Below are positions 1-10,790 of a stretch of DNA of 64,000 nt, piece after piece. The position numbers were made by a program, and so were the translations under genes. The notes under the pieces were generated by a model. That model was given only the letters and a program-made list of their open reading frames with translations. It made no database searches and was not told the DNA's origin. The first letter of the stretch is position 1; each line of letters begins with the position of its first letter. The DNA comes from Ailanthus altissimus (Eukaryota > Streptophyta > Magnoliopsida > Sapindales > Simaroubaceae), in NCBI GenBank assembly GCA_946807835.1, contig CAMPEX010000001.1:8323001-8387000 (forward strand), given 5' to 3'.

Positions 1-149
1 AATAATATTATTGTGGCAGGATCACGTGTCTTCTACTTTTGTTTGCTATTACAGTACCCGTATTTTTAAAATTTATTTTTTTTACATTGACTCTTTGTTA
101 ATTGTTTAAATTTGGCAATATGTTTTATTTTTTATTCACATTTTCATAC

Positions 150-1765
150 ACATTTGACGTAATTAATATTAAAATTAAATTTAAAATTATAATTTTATTG
201 TGATTGAAATTGTAATTTAAATTATAAACATTTAATAATATTGGAATTAAAATTGAAATTTAAATTATAACAATTAATATAATTTGAATTTGAATTTGAA
301 TTATAACATTTAATATAATTGAAATTAAAATTATAACATTTAATATAATGAGATTTGAAATTTACAATTAATTATAATAGTTAACGTAATTGAAATTAGA
401 ACTATATCATTTAAGATAAATGAAATTGAAATTAAATTCAGAATTATAAAATTAATGTATTTGAAATTGATATTGGATTTGAAATTACCATATTTAACAC
501 AACTGAAATTGAATATGGATTTGAAAATATTTAATGAAATTATTACACTTAACGTAATTAAAATTAAAATTGGATTTAAAATTATAACATTTAACGTAAT
601 TAAAATTAAAATTATAACATTTAACATAATTAAAATTAAAATTAGAATTAGAATTATAACATTTGATGTAATTGAAATTGAAATTGAAATAGAAATTATA
701 ACATTTAATGTAATTCAATTTGAATTTGAATTTGAAATTAAAACATTTAATGTAATTGAAATTCAAATTGGATTTGAATTATAACATTTAAAGTAATTGA
801 AATTAAAATTGAATTTGGAATTATAACATCGAAAATAGAATTTGAATTAACATGTAACGTTATTAAAATCGAAATTAGAATTAGAATTATAACATTTAAC
901 GTAACTAAAATTGAATTTAGATTTCAGATTATAACATTTAAGGTAATTAAAATTAAAATTGGATTTGAAATTATAATATTTAATGTAATTGAAATTAACA
1001 TTAGATTTGAAATTATAACATTTAATGTAATTAGAATTAAAATTAGATTTAAAATTATAACATTTAACGTAAATAAAATTAAAATTAGATTTGAAATTAT
1101 AGTATTTAACATAATTTAAATTAAAATTAAAATTGAAATTATAATATTTAATGTCATTGGAATTTGAATTATAATATTTAACATAATTAAAATTAAAATT
1201 TGAATTATTGTTTAACACAATTAGAATTTAAATTATAATTAAAATTATAACATTTAACGTAATTGAAATTGAAATTTTATTTAAAATTATAACATTTAAC
1301 GTAATTGAAATTGAAATTTTATTTAAAATTATAACATTTAATGTAATTAAAATTAAAATTGGATTTGATAACATTTAACGTAAGTAAAATTAAAATTAAA
1401 ATTTGAATTATAACATTTAACGTAATTGAAATTAAAATTAGGTTTGAAATTATAACATTTAACGTAATTAAAATTAAATTTTGATTTGAAATTATAACAT
1501 TTAACGTAACTGAAATTGAAATTAAAATTTGAATTATCATTTAACATAATTAGAATTTAAATTATAATTTGAATTATCTCATTTAACGCAATTGGAATTA
1601 AAATTATAACATTTAAGTTAATTAAAATTAAAATTAAATTTAATAGCATTTAACGTAATTAAAATTAAAATTGAATTTAGAATTATAATATTTAATTGAA
1701 ATTGAATTTAAAATTATAACATTTAACGTAATTAAAATTAAATTTAAATTTAAAATTATTATATT
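150..1765 (+). repeat. AT-rich minisatellite block A
   Basis: Dozens of tandem copies built on ATAACATTTAACGTAATT followed by a variable run of GAAATT/AAAATT hexamers. Most units are 42 bp; others are 30, 36 or 48 bp. Two nearly identical 42-bp units lie at about 1242-1325. Because unit lengths are multiples of six, several frames stay open on both strands. These are not genes: the minus-frame peptides simply repeat NYVKCYNFKSNFNF. Confidence 0.95.
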
Positions 1766-2274
1766 TAGCGTGAGGGTGTTTGAATTTTTCTCAGTATAGA
1801 TTAGAATCATGTAAATAAATACAATTGATTCATTTACTAAATTTTTATTTCAAATTTATCTTTTGCCCATAATAAAATTATATTTCAACGTGTACTACCA
1901 ATTTGTTAAAATTTACAAATTATAATTACAATTTTAATAATATGTACATTAATAGTAATTCTAATTCTAATTATAATTATAATGTAATTTTAATTATGAT
2001 TTAAAAAATAAATTTAATATAGTTACAATTAATAATAGCAATTAAAATATTTTTAAAAAGTAATTTTTAATTTAATTGTATATTCATTTATAACATAAAT
2101 ATTAAATTGGATAAACATAAACATATGTTGATCTAATAGTAAGATGTCTTTACTTAATGAAATAATTTTACCACGAGATCTTAAGTTCAAGATCTCATAG
2201 GTACAAAATTTCGTGGTAAATAGTGATTCAAGAATAGTAACATTATTGACAGGAATAATAATACTATTGATGGG
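1766..2274. other. Intergenic AT-rich DNA
   Basis: Nothing recognised. Confidence 0.6.
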
Positions 2275-2470
2275 CCTAACATGTTGGGTAAGTCATAGGC
2301 TCATGCTGGACAGCCCAGGCATGACACGATACTGTTGGGCAGCTCACGTATAGCATGACATGTTAGGCGGCCCAGGCATGATACGATACTGTAGCATGCT
2401 TAGGCGGCTTAGGCACACTACAATATTGTGCCTGGTCGTGCCGTGCTTGGGTCGCCTGGCCCAATTTTCA
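2275..2470 (+). repeat. GC-rich repeat patch with GCCCAGGCATGA motif
   Basis: GCCCAGGCATGA[C/T]ACGATACTG occurs at about 2313 and 2370 and GGC/GCC-rich words continue to about 2460, ending CCCAATTTTCACCTTTA. It looks like a fragment of a common plant interspersed repeat. Family not identified. Confidence 0.4.
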
Positions 2471-3046
2471 CCTTTACAGAACTACCTTCTAGTCCCCAAC
2501 CACAACTCATATTCCTTTTTCATATGGGAATTTGAGTTTTAATAAATAAATGGAGAGCATTGAGTTGATGTTTCTCATGAAAAGCCACCTGTGTAGAGCC
2601 TTGTACTAAAATGGTTGGTCGACCACCACAAAGTTAGTCATAATGGTCTTAGTATAGGGCTTCTCTCTTAATGTCATCAGTAAACTTACTACTCTAGGGG
2701 CATGACACAACTATCTTTAAACCGTATGAGTTCTTTCCATGTTCATGTTTTTAATCATTAATTCATTCAACGCTTGTTTGAAAATTATGCCACGAGCTCT
2801 CCAGATTAACCAAAATTCGATTTACTTCCATGCCAGTTATCTGAATTATGACTACCAACACATTATTATGCAGGTAACTTACTCTTCAAACATCTTTTGC
2901 TATAAACATGATGGGAACCTCCTGCATTTGTAGCTTTTTAACTAATAGAATGTTGTCAACTACTTGATGTTTCACCATTAAAGACCTCGAGTAATTCTTC
3001 CTCTGCCAATTAGAATCCTCAGCCAACGTAGAATATCTTGAAATGA

Positions 3047-4150
3047 TTATAGTTGTTTTAGGTGAGGCGAACTCCTTTGGGGTGCCCTTAGATACTCTTG
3101 GTGTTGATGGTTAATTGGAAACTCATTCAAATAACCACTTTTTACCAGGTGGTTCACTTGCATTCTTAGTGTAATAAACCTTCTCGTAAGCTGTCCTACA
3201 TCTTGGTGGAAATCACATCTTTTCTTTGGGTCACGCCAATTTTGGGGCACTCTCTTGAGAGGGTTTGGTAAGTAGACCATAATCTTTTATTGCCTTAAAT
3301 ATTACCTCTAAAGAAACTGTCAATAGGATAAGCTTATCAATCCGTGCTACCTGTGGTTGGCCCCTCGTTGCCTTTCATCCTGAGTTGCCCCAAGTTGGAT
3401 TACCTCTTTGTGAAATCTCTTTATATATTTTTTTCAAACTCTGAGTGTTCCCTTATTTTACTTTTCATAACTATCGAGGATCTTTAACAGTCCCATACAT
3501 CTCCTAAAAATATTGCACAAACTTATCTATGAACTCGCTATAAGAAGAAATGCTTCTCTATTTCAAACCCTTGTACTAGAGGAGTGCGATCCTTCCAGAT
3601 TTATATAGAACAGTCGGTACATCTACTTTTATTTCAAGCCTACAAAAGATAACAGATCCATGACCTGATCCACATAATGGTTAAGGTCTGTGATCCCCTT
3701 GTATATAGGGAGGCTGGGTAGCCTAAAATATATTAGTAGCTTCATATCTCTTAGTTTTTCTACCAAATGAGACTTTTTTTCCCTTTATGTTTTTCTCATG
3801 GGAGGTTGGTGTTTTTTCTCTTTTTCCTTGAGCAAGTTATGCAATCATTCCTCTAATCGTCAAACTTTATCTTTCAACGACACTTCTACTTGCGACCTTT
3901 GCGGTGCTCTACCTTCTTAATTTTCTATTGCTACTTCTTTATTCTTATTGGCTCTCTTTTCATCTTGCCAAGCTAAATGGCCTAAATCTCCGACTTGAGG
4001 TTGGTTATATTCTACTCTGATATGGTTGTGTCTTGATCCGCTCATTAATTGGCTATCATGCGGCACTTAATGTATCCTATCCATTATTTCTCCTTGAGAG
4101 TTTCTAATTAAGGGTCCGTTTTGTGTGTTCTCCTCGAGGTTTAAGTGTTC
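3047..4150 (-). pseudogene. Ty3/gypsy (Tat-like) gag remnant
   Basis: The minus-strand frame 3047-3280 reads KKRCDFHQDVGQLTRRFITL followed by QVNHLVKSGYLNEF. This matches the gag C-terminal pattern of plant Tat/Retand elements (CxFHxDxGH...LKxxIExLIxxGYLxxF), with the usual downstream Cys lost. Farther upstream (around 3640-3720) is LPIYKGITDLNHYVDQVMDL, resembling the gag 'YDGxTDPxxH' start. Stops occur throughout. Only gag traces are recognised; pol would lie to the left and is absent. Confidence 0.6.
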
Positions 4151-4439
4151 ATCCTACTAGTTAACTTCCTAAATCTCTCGTACCATGTCTGATCCCCTAT
4201 GTTGCTTCAGAATCTCAATCAACAGCTACTTTATCTCTCCTCTCTCTCTCTTTTCTTAACATTCTCAATTCTTCCTCAATTCCTCTATGTAGTTAAGTTT
4301 TGGCCCTCATCATCAAATTTGCTTGAGCGTTTGCCAATCAAACCCTATTGTTTCATTCTATATGCTCAATCATTCATGTGTTCAAGTGGTTTTCAATGCT
4401 ACACCGTGAGTAGCTCACCATTTTAGTTCTGGTGAGCGT

Positions 4440-5280
4440 CCCTAAGGCTTTTTGTCTTGTCCCCACAGACGACAACAAAAATTATTGATCGAAAAATTCG
4501 ATCCTCTAAGTTAACGGGCTTTAAATTTATTTATGAGGGAATGGACTTAGGCTCTGCTACAAGGCTGCACTGAAAATAGGCCTATGCTCGATAACTTCAA
4601 TTTCAGTGCAATAAGAGAACAAGGCAATGTTAAGGCTACACTGATGGTTATTCTAGCAAAGACCTTCTGATGCATAAGTCAGTGGAAGGGAACAAAGTAT
4701 GATGGGTCTTTAGTCTAAAGAGTTTCTTGGGAAGGGTTTCATTACCATTTGCCGTTGTGTGATTACCTCTTTTATAGTTGATCCTTATCGCTTCATCCCG
4801 AGAATCATAGACGATACATCCTATCGTCTTTGTTGTGACTGACAGCAAATTCAAGATAATTAGATTGATTTTCATCCTGAGACTTTTGCACTTGACTGAC
4901 AAGATGAATATGTTAATTTCAATCTCGTAATTTCTAGGGCCTTTCTTACTTGGTAAAGATTAAGAATTGTCGGCCTAGTATATGTTTGTTATCTTGGGGC
5001 TATTTTTGCTTAAGGAGATCTTGGCTACCTCTTCAGGTTCTAAATATGAGTATCGATGAGCTTTCCGACTATGGTTATTATTTTTTGAGCAGCTTGTTTA
5101 GGGCTTAGATTTTAATTCTTGGTTTCAAGCGTGTCATTAATCCGATCCGGTCTAGTGGGATAATTCTCATCCTTCCAACTCATCACGAGAGTATAAATCT
5201 ATACTTTAGGTCTTACCACTTGGCTAATTTCCTATAAGGAAACTCGAATAATAAATCAGCAACAAATAAATTATATTCTG
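4440..5280 (-). repeat. Possible leader and 5' LTR of the gypsy remnant
   Basis: On the minus strand TTGTTGTCGTCTGTGGGGAC (4465-4484) resembles the 'GGCGCCGTCTGTGGGAA' leader next to the LTR of Tat elements. The DNA to its right is non-coding and would be the LTR. Its outer boundary could not be fixed. Confidence 0.35.
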
Positions 5281-5375
5281 CATATAACAAATCAAAATAA
5301 TATATATTTGGTGTATCGCTACATATGTGACATGTCTATGTATTTATCTCGTCTAGTCTTGTGCTTATATATAAA

Positions 5376-5445
5376 AAGACTTAGGATTTTATTTATTCGA
5401 AAAAGACTTAAGATCTTATTTATTCTAAAAGACTTGGGATTTCAA
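5376..5445 (+). repeat. About 29-bp imperfect tandem repeat
   Basis: AAAAGACTTAGGATTTTATT, then AAAAGACTTAAGATCTTATT, then AAAAGACTTGGGATTTC. Surrounding DNA to 6370 is featureless. Confidence 0.6.
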
Positions 5446-6377
5446 GAGTCATTCTCTTTAATTATACATGGAAAACTTTTTAAAATGATATATATTATAT
5501 TAACAGTATTATATGTCTATGATAACTATTGGTCCATGTTGACTACACAAAGATGAAAAAGAAGAAAAGGTAAACTTAATTAGGTTTTCCTAATACATTT
5601 AGAAAGACTTTTTTCGAGAAAAATGTTTAAGTCAATGGAATTATGTTTGAGAAAAGACTTGTGAGTTGTAAGAAGTCTTTTTTTTTTTTATTAATGTTGG
5701 TGTCACTTAGACAAATTATCATAATCTGGTATTGAAACTTCTTGGTTAACTTACAGATATGTGATCAACTTCTAGCAAATAATCTTTAAAAATTTTGTAC
5801 AAGGAATATACACGTGATCCTTCCAACTTGCCTTTCAATTTTTGCTAAAGTTTTTATTCTATTTTTTCTTTGCTTTGTATTCAAGCCAGCATGGGTTAGA
5901 CAGAATAGAATGACAAACTTTTTGAAAGAGTTACAATAAACAATAAGCATCTTCCAAAAAAAAAAACAGTGAAAAATAAGCGACGTAAACTCTTATTTTA
6001 CAGGTTAAGAATATTTTTATCTCAAAAATTTGGTTAAAAACTCAATTTTATTTTATAAATTTCATTAATTTTATCATAATTCGATAATTGGATTTTTTTT
6101 TAACGAAAAAACTCATTTTTGTCATTATTTACTAAGTTGAATGATTAAAATAATAAAAGAGTAAGCAAATTTTAATAATCTAATAAAAAATATAAAATTT
6201 TGATTTTTTTAATATTATAATTTTTTTTAAATATAAAATATTAAATATTGTACCACTCTCACCTAACCTCGGGCCTTCACCCTGCACCTCCACCTCCCAC
6301 CATGACCACGCTGTCCCCTCCTCTCTCCATCACTACATGTTTTTTTGTTCAAATTCAAGAAAGTGTTTGTGCAGTTA

Positions 6378-7491
6378 TTTTTAGAAATAGCAAAATTTGA
6401 TAGTGTTTTTAATTTTTTTAGTTATAATTTTAATATTTTAATTTATTTAGTTAAATAAATTATTTTTAGATAAATATATATTTTTACTATTTATACAGTA
6501 TCTATTACAGTGTACAATATTTTTATTACAGTGATTAATTAAATTAAAATTAAATATTTTTTGTTTATTAAAATTATATTTCTTTTATATTATTTATTTA
6601 GTTATTTTAATCATATTACTACAAAATTTACATAAATAATATAACTATTTAATATAGTTAAATTAAACTAAATAAATATAATAAATAAAAATAATTTTCA
6701 TAAATAAATATAAACTTAATTGTATTTTTTATTAAAATTATATTTATTAATGAGTAAATAAAATTTAAATAAATATAATTATTTATTTATGAATAATAAA
6801 AAATTAGATAAATATAATGGTCACAAATACCATCTCCGCCAACAAAGGTCAAGATCAATAAAGACCATCTCAGCCATTGCATCTCGGGCTTGAGATGCGT
6901 GGTCGAGATGGCCTCGAGATGCGATGGTAGTTCTCGACCATTGCATCTCAAGCCTGAGATGCGTGGCCGAGATGGGATGGCCAGCGCATCTCGAGACCGA
7001 TATGGCCCTGAGATGGCCTTGAGATGCGATTGTAATTCTTGGCCATGGCATCTCAAACCCGAGATGCGTGGCTGAAATGGCCCCGAGATGCAATGGTCGA
7101 GATGACTTTTATGACCATTATATTTATTTAAATTTTATTTAATTATTAATAAATATAACTTTAATAAAAAAATATCATTAAATTTGTATTTATTTATGAA
7201 AAATATTTTTATTTATTATATTTATTTAGTTTAATTTAATTACATTAAATAATTATATTGTTTATATAAATTTTGTAGTAATATGATTAAAATAAAAAAA
7301 AAACTAATATAAAATAATTTTAATTTTAATTTAATTAATAACTGTAGTAAAAATATTGTACACCAGCAGATACAGTACAAACAAAAAAATTGTATATTTG
7401 TCTAAAAGTAATTTATTTGGCTAAACAAATTAAAAACTTAAAATGATGATTAAAAATGTTAAAGACCCTCTCAAATTTTATTATTTTTAAA
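6378..7491. mobile_element. Foldback element with GC-rich repetitive loop
   Basis: A left arm (about 6378-6823) and right arm (about 7116-7491) are imperfect inverted complements for nearly 400 bp, for example TACAGTGTACAATATTTTTA against TAAAAATATTGTACACCAGC. The arms are above 80% AT. The loop (about 6829-7105) is GC-rich and made of repeated GAGATGCG/CATCTCG words with internal palindromes. No transposase was seen. It resembles a MULE-like or Foldback-type non-autonomous element; the target duplication is not clear. Confidence 0.8.
6829..7105. repeat. GAGATGCG-based repeat island
   Basis: Loop of the foldback element. ATCTCGGGCTTGAGATGCGT is followed after about 70 bp by ATCTCAAGCCTGAGATGCGT, and later by ATCTCAAACCCGAGATGCGT. 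Short open frames on both strands arise from the repeat and are not proposed as genes. Confidence 0.85.
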
Positions 7492-7664
7492 AAATTTTCA
7501 ATGATAACATACAGGTGAAAAAAAAAGGTTGGGACTAAAATAGTTAAAATGACTGACAATACAAGGTATTGTCGGTTATTTTAGATTTTATCGTAAAGGT
7601 CTTTATATTAATAATTAATACACAAAATTATAATTTAAAATTTAAAATCAATTAAGTCTAAAAA

Positions 7665-8095
7665 ATAATGTTATTATAATATTTATTTTGATAAAATAAA
7701 CATATTTTATATAAAAATTTAGAAACATAAATTAAATATTATTCTAATAATAATAATCAATAAAAAATAAAGAAAAAATACACAATAAAAAATTTTACTT
7801 TCAATTATAATAAATGTTATAATTCTAAATTCAATTTATATTTCAATTATGTTAAATGTTATAATTTCAATTCAATTACATAAAATATTATAATTTATTA
7901 TAATATTTATTTTGATAAAATAAAATATATTTTATATAAAAATTTAGAAACATAAATTAAATATTATTCCAATAATAACAATTAATTAAATAAAGCAAAA
8001 AATTATACTTTCAATTACAATAAATTATAAATCTAAATTCAATTTATATTTCAATTATGTTAAATGTTATAATTTCAATTTTAATTATGTAAAAT
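7665..8095 (+). repeat. About 215-bp tandem duplication at the left edge of block B
   Basis: TATAATATTTATTTTGATAA, then TTTAGAAACATAAATTAAAT, then the first minisatellite units, occurs twice (from about 7675 and about 7896), with small indels. Confidence 0.85.
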
Positions 8096-9145
8096 ATTAT
8101 AATTTCAATTTCAATTTCAATATCAATTTAAACTACGTTAAATACTATAATTCAATTTTTAATTTTCAATTAGGTTAAATATTATAATTTTAAAATTAAT
8201 TTTAATTTTAATTATGTTAAATATTATAATTTCAATTCCAATTTAAATTCAATTTCAATTATGTTAAATTTTATAATTTTAAGACTAATTTTAATTTTAA
8301 ATTTAATTACATTAAATGTTAATAATTCCAAATCTAATTTTAGTTTCAATTATATTAAATGTTATAATTCAAATTCTAATTTAAAATTAAAATTCAATTA
8401 CATTAAATTTTGTAATTCTAATTCCAAATTTAATTTTAATTACATTAAATGTTATAATTCTAAATCTAATTTCAGTTGCATTAAATGTTATAATTATAAT
8501 TTCAATTCTAATTATATTAAATGTTACAATTCGAATTTTAATTTCATTTATGTTAAATATTATAATTTTAATATCAATTTTAATTGTGTTAAATATTACA
8601 ATTCCAAATCCAATTACAATTTTAATTACGTTAAATGTTATATTTAATTACAATATCGATTTTAATTACATTTGATGTTACAATTCTAATTTTAATTTTG
8701 ATTTTCATTATATTAAATATTATAATTTTAATTCCAATTTTGATTTTAATTATGTTAAATGCTATAATTTTAATTTAATTATTAATTTTAAATATGTTAA
8801 ATATTATAAGTGAATTTCTAATTTCGATTTCAATTACGTAAAATATTGTAATTCTAATTCTAATTCTAATTTTAATTTTAATTATGTTATATGTTATAAT
8901 TCTAAATTCAATATTAATTTTATTTATGTTAAATATTATAATTTTAAATTTAATTTCAACTACATTAAACGTTATAATTACAAATCTAATTTTAAATTTT
9001 ATTTCAACTATGCTAAATATTATAAATTGAAATCTAATTTTAATTATAATTACATTAAATATTATAATTTCAAATCTAATTTCAATTTCAATCATATAAA
9101 TGTTACAATTCTAAATTTAATTTTAATTTCAATTACGTTAAATGA
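7795..9145 (-). repeat. AT-rich minisatellite block B (inverted orientation)
   Basis: Same family as block A but reverse-complemented on the + strand (ACGTTAAATGTTATAATTTC). Unit lengths are again mostly 42 bp. The left edge is duplicated (7665-7880 and 7881-8095). Confidence 0.95.
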
Positions 9146-9153
9146 AAAATAAT

Positions 9154-10114
9154 GGGAACATGTATTATATTAGTAAAAATATACACGATGTTCTTAGTGA
9201 TTAATTTTTTTAATTTTTTGTAATATATATACAAATCATACTTATATAGAACACTCATAAAAATAAGTTCCTCTTACATTATGTAAATTAATTACAATGG
9301 TAAGTGAAAAATCGCTAAGAATTTAAAAATTGGGATATAGGCCATTTTATGAGTGAAAACTGAAAATAGTGAGAACATGCAGTATATTAAGTGGGAACAT
9401 CTACGATGTATGTTTATGTGATTGATTTAATTTTTATTTTTTGTAACATATATGAAAACCATACTTATGTAAAACACTTATAAAATAGTGTCCCCTTATA
9501 TTTTGTGACTTATTTTCAATGACAGGCAAAAAAATACTAAAAATGTACAAATGAAGATATAAGCCCTTTTGTTGGTTAAAACTAAAAATAGTAAGGACAT
9601 GTGGTATATTAAGTGGGAACATACATGATGTTCTTTCTGATTAATTTATTTTTTATTTTTTGTAACATATATGAAAATCATACTTACGTAAAATGCTCAT
9701 AAAATAGATTTCCCTTGTATTATGTAACTTATTTTTAATAGTAAGCGAAAAAAATACTAAGAATGTAAAAGTGAGACATAAACCCTTTTGTAAGTGAAAA
9801 CTAAAAGTAGTGGGAACATACACGATGTCTTACTGATTATTATTATTTTTTTTACTTTTTTGTAATATATATGAAAACCATACTTATATAGAACACTCAT
9901 AAAAATAAGTTCCCCTTGTATTATGTGACTTATTTTCAATGGTAAGTAAAAACAATGCTACGAATTTAAAAGTAGAGATATAAGCCCTATCATGGGTGAA
10001 AACTGAAAATAGTAGGAATATGTAGTATAGTAAGTAGGAACATACATGATGTTTTATGTGATTAATTTATTTTTTTATAACATATATAAAAACCTTACTT
10101 GTGTATAACACTCA
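9154..10114 (+). repeat. About 220-bp tandem repeat, 4.5 copies
   Basis: Units start near 9154, 9371, 9593, 9812 and 10014 with GGGAACAT or a variant. They share TTTTTGTAAYATATATGAAAA, CACTCATAAAATA, and a closing GTGAAAACTGAAAATAGT. The fifth copy breaks off at ACACTCATAAAATATTTAACG, where block C begins. Non-coding. Confidence 0.95.
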
Positions 10115-10790
10115 TAAAATATTTAACGTAATTAAAATTGAAAATTGATTTGGAATATAATATTTAACGTAAATAAGATTAAAATTAAAATTGAGTTATA
10201 ATATTTAATATAATTGAAATTGAAATTGGATTTGAAATTATAACATTTACGTAATTAAAATTAAAATTAGATTTGAAATTATAATATTTAACGTAATTAT
10301 ATTTGAAATTGGATATCAATTTATAATATTTAATGTAATTAAAATTAAAATTATAACATTTAACGTATTTAAAATTGGCATTGAAATTGTAATTATAACA
10401 TTTAATGCAATTAAAATTAAAATTAGAGTTGAAATTATAATATTGAACATAATTGAAATTGAAATTAAAATTAGAATGATAACATTTAACGTAATTGAAA
10501 TCAAAATTGAATTTAAAATTATAACATTTTAACATAATTGAAATTATAATTAGACTTGTAACATTTAATATAATTCAAATTGAAAATAAAATTAAAATTT
10601 GAATTATAATAATTAACGTAATTGAAATTAAATTTAGAAGTGAAATTATAAAATTTAATGTATTTGAAATTGAAATTAAAATTAGAATTATAATATTTAA
10701 TATTATTGTAATTAAAATTATAATTAGAATTATAATATTTAATATTATTGTAATTAAAATTAAAATTAAAATTATAATATACAATACAAT
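10115..10790 (+). repeat. AT-rich minisatellite block C
   Basis: About 16 units in the same orientation as block A (ATATTTAACGTAATTAAAATTG). It begins exactly where the array of about 220-bp repeats ends. Confidence 0.95.

Noticed and set aside
340..1547. Long minus- and plus-strand ORFs of 60-123 codons (Asn/Phe/Tyr- or Ile/Leu-rich)
   Set aside because: They are translations of the minisatellite, open in several frames on both strands because unit lengths are multiples of six. No independent coding signal.
3047..4150. Considered as a caulimovirus-type (pararetroviral) coat fragment
   Set aside because: The FHxDxG...LxxGYL pattern and the CGTCTGTGGGGAC leader to the right fit gypsy Tat gag better. 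No movement protein or other viral domain was seen.
6787..7093. Overlapping 89-90 aa ORFs on both strands
   Set aside because: They arise from the GAGATGCG repeat in the foldback loop. Both strands are open together.
8261..9095. 128- and 106-codon ORFs in block B
   Set aside because: Same minisatellite artefact.
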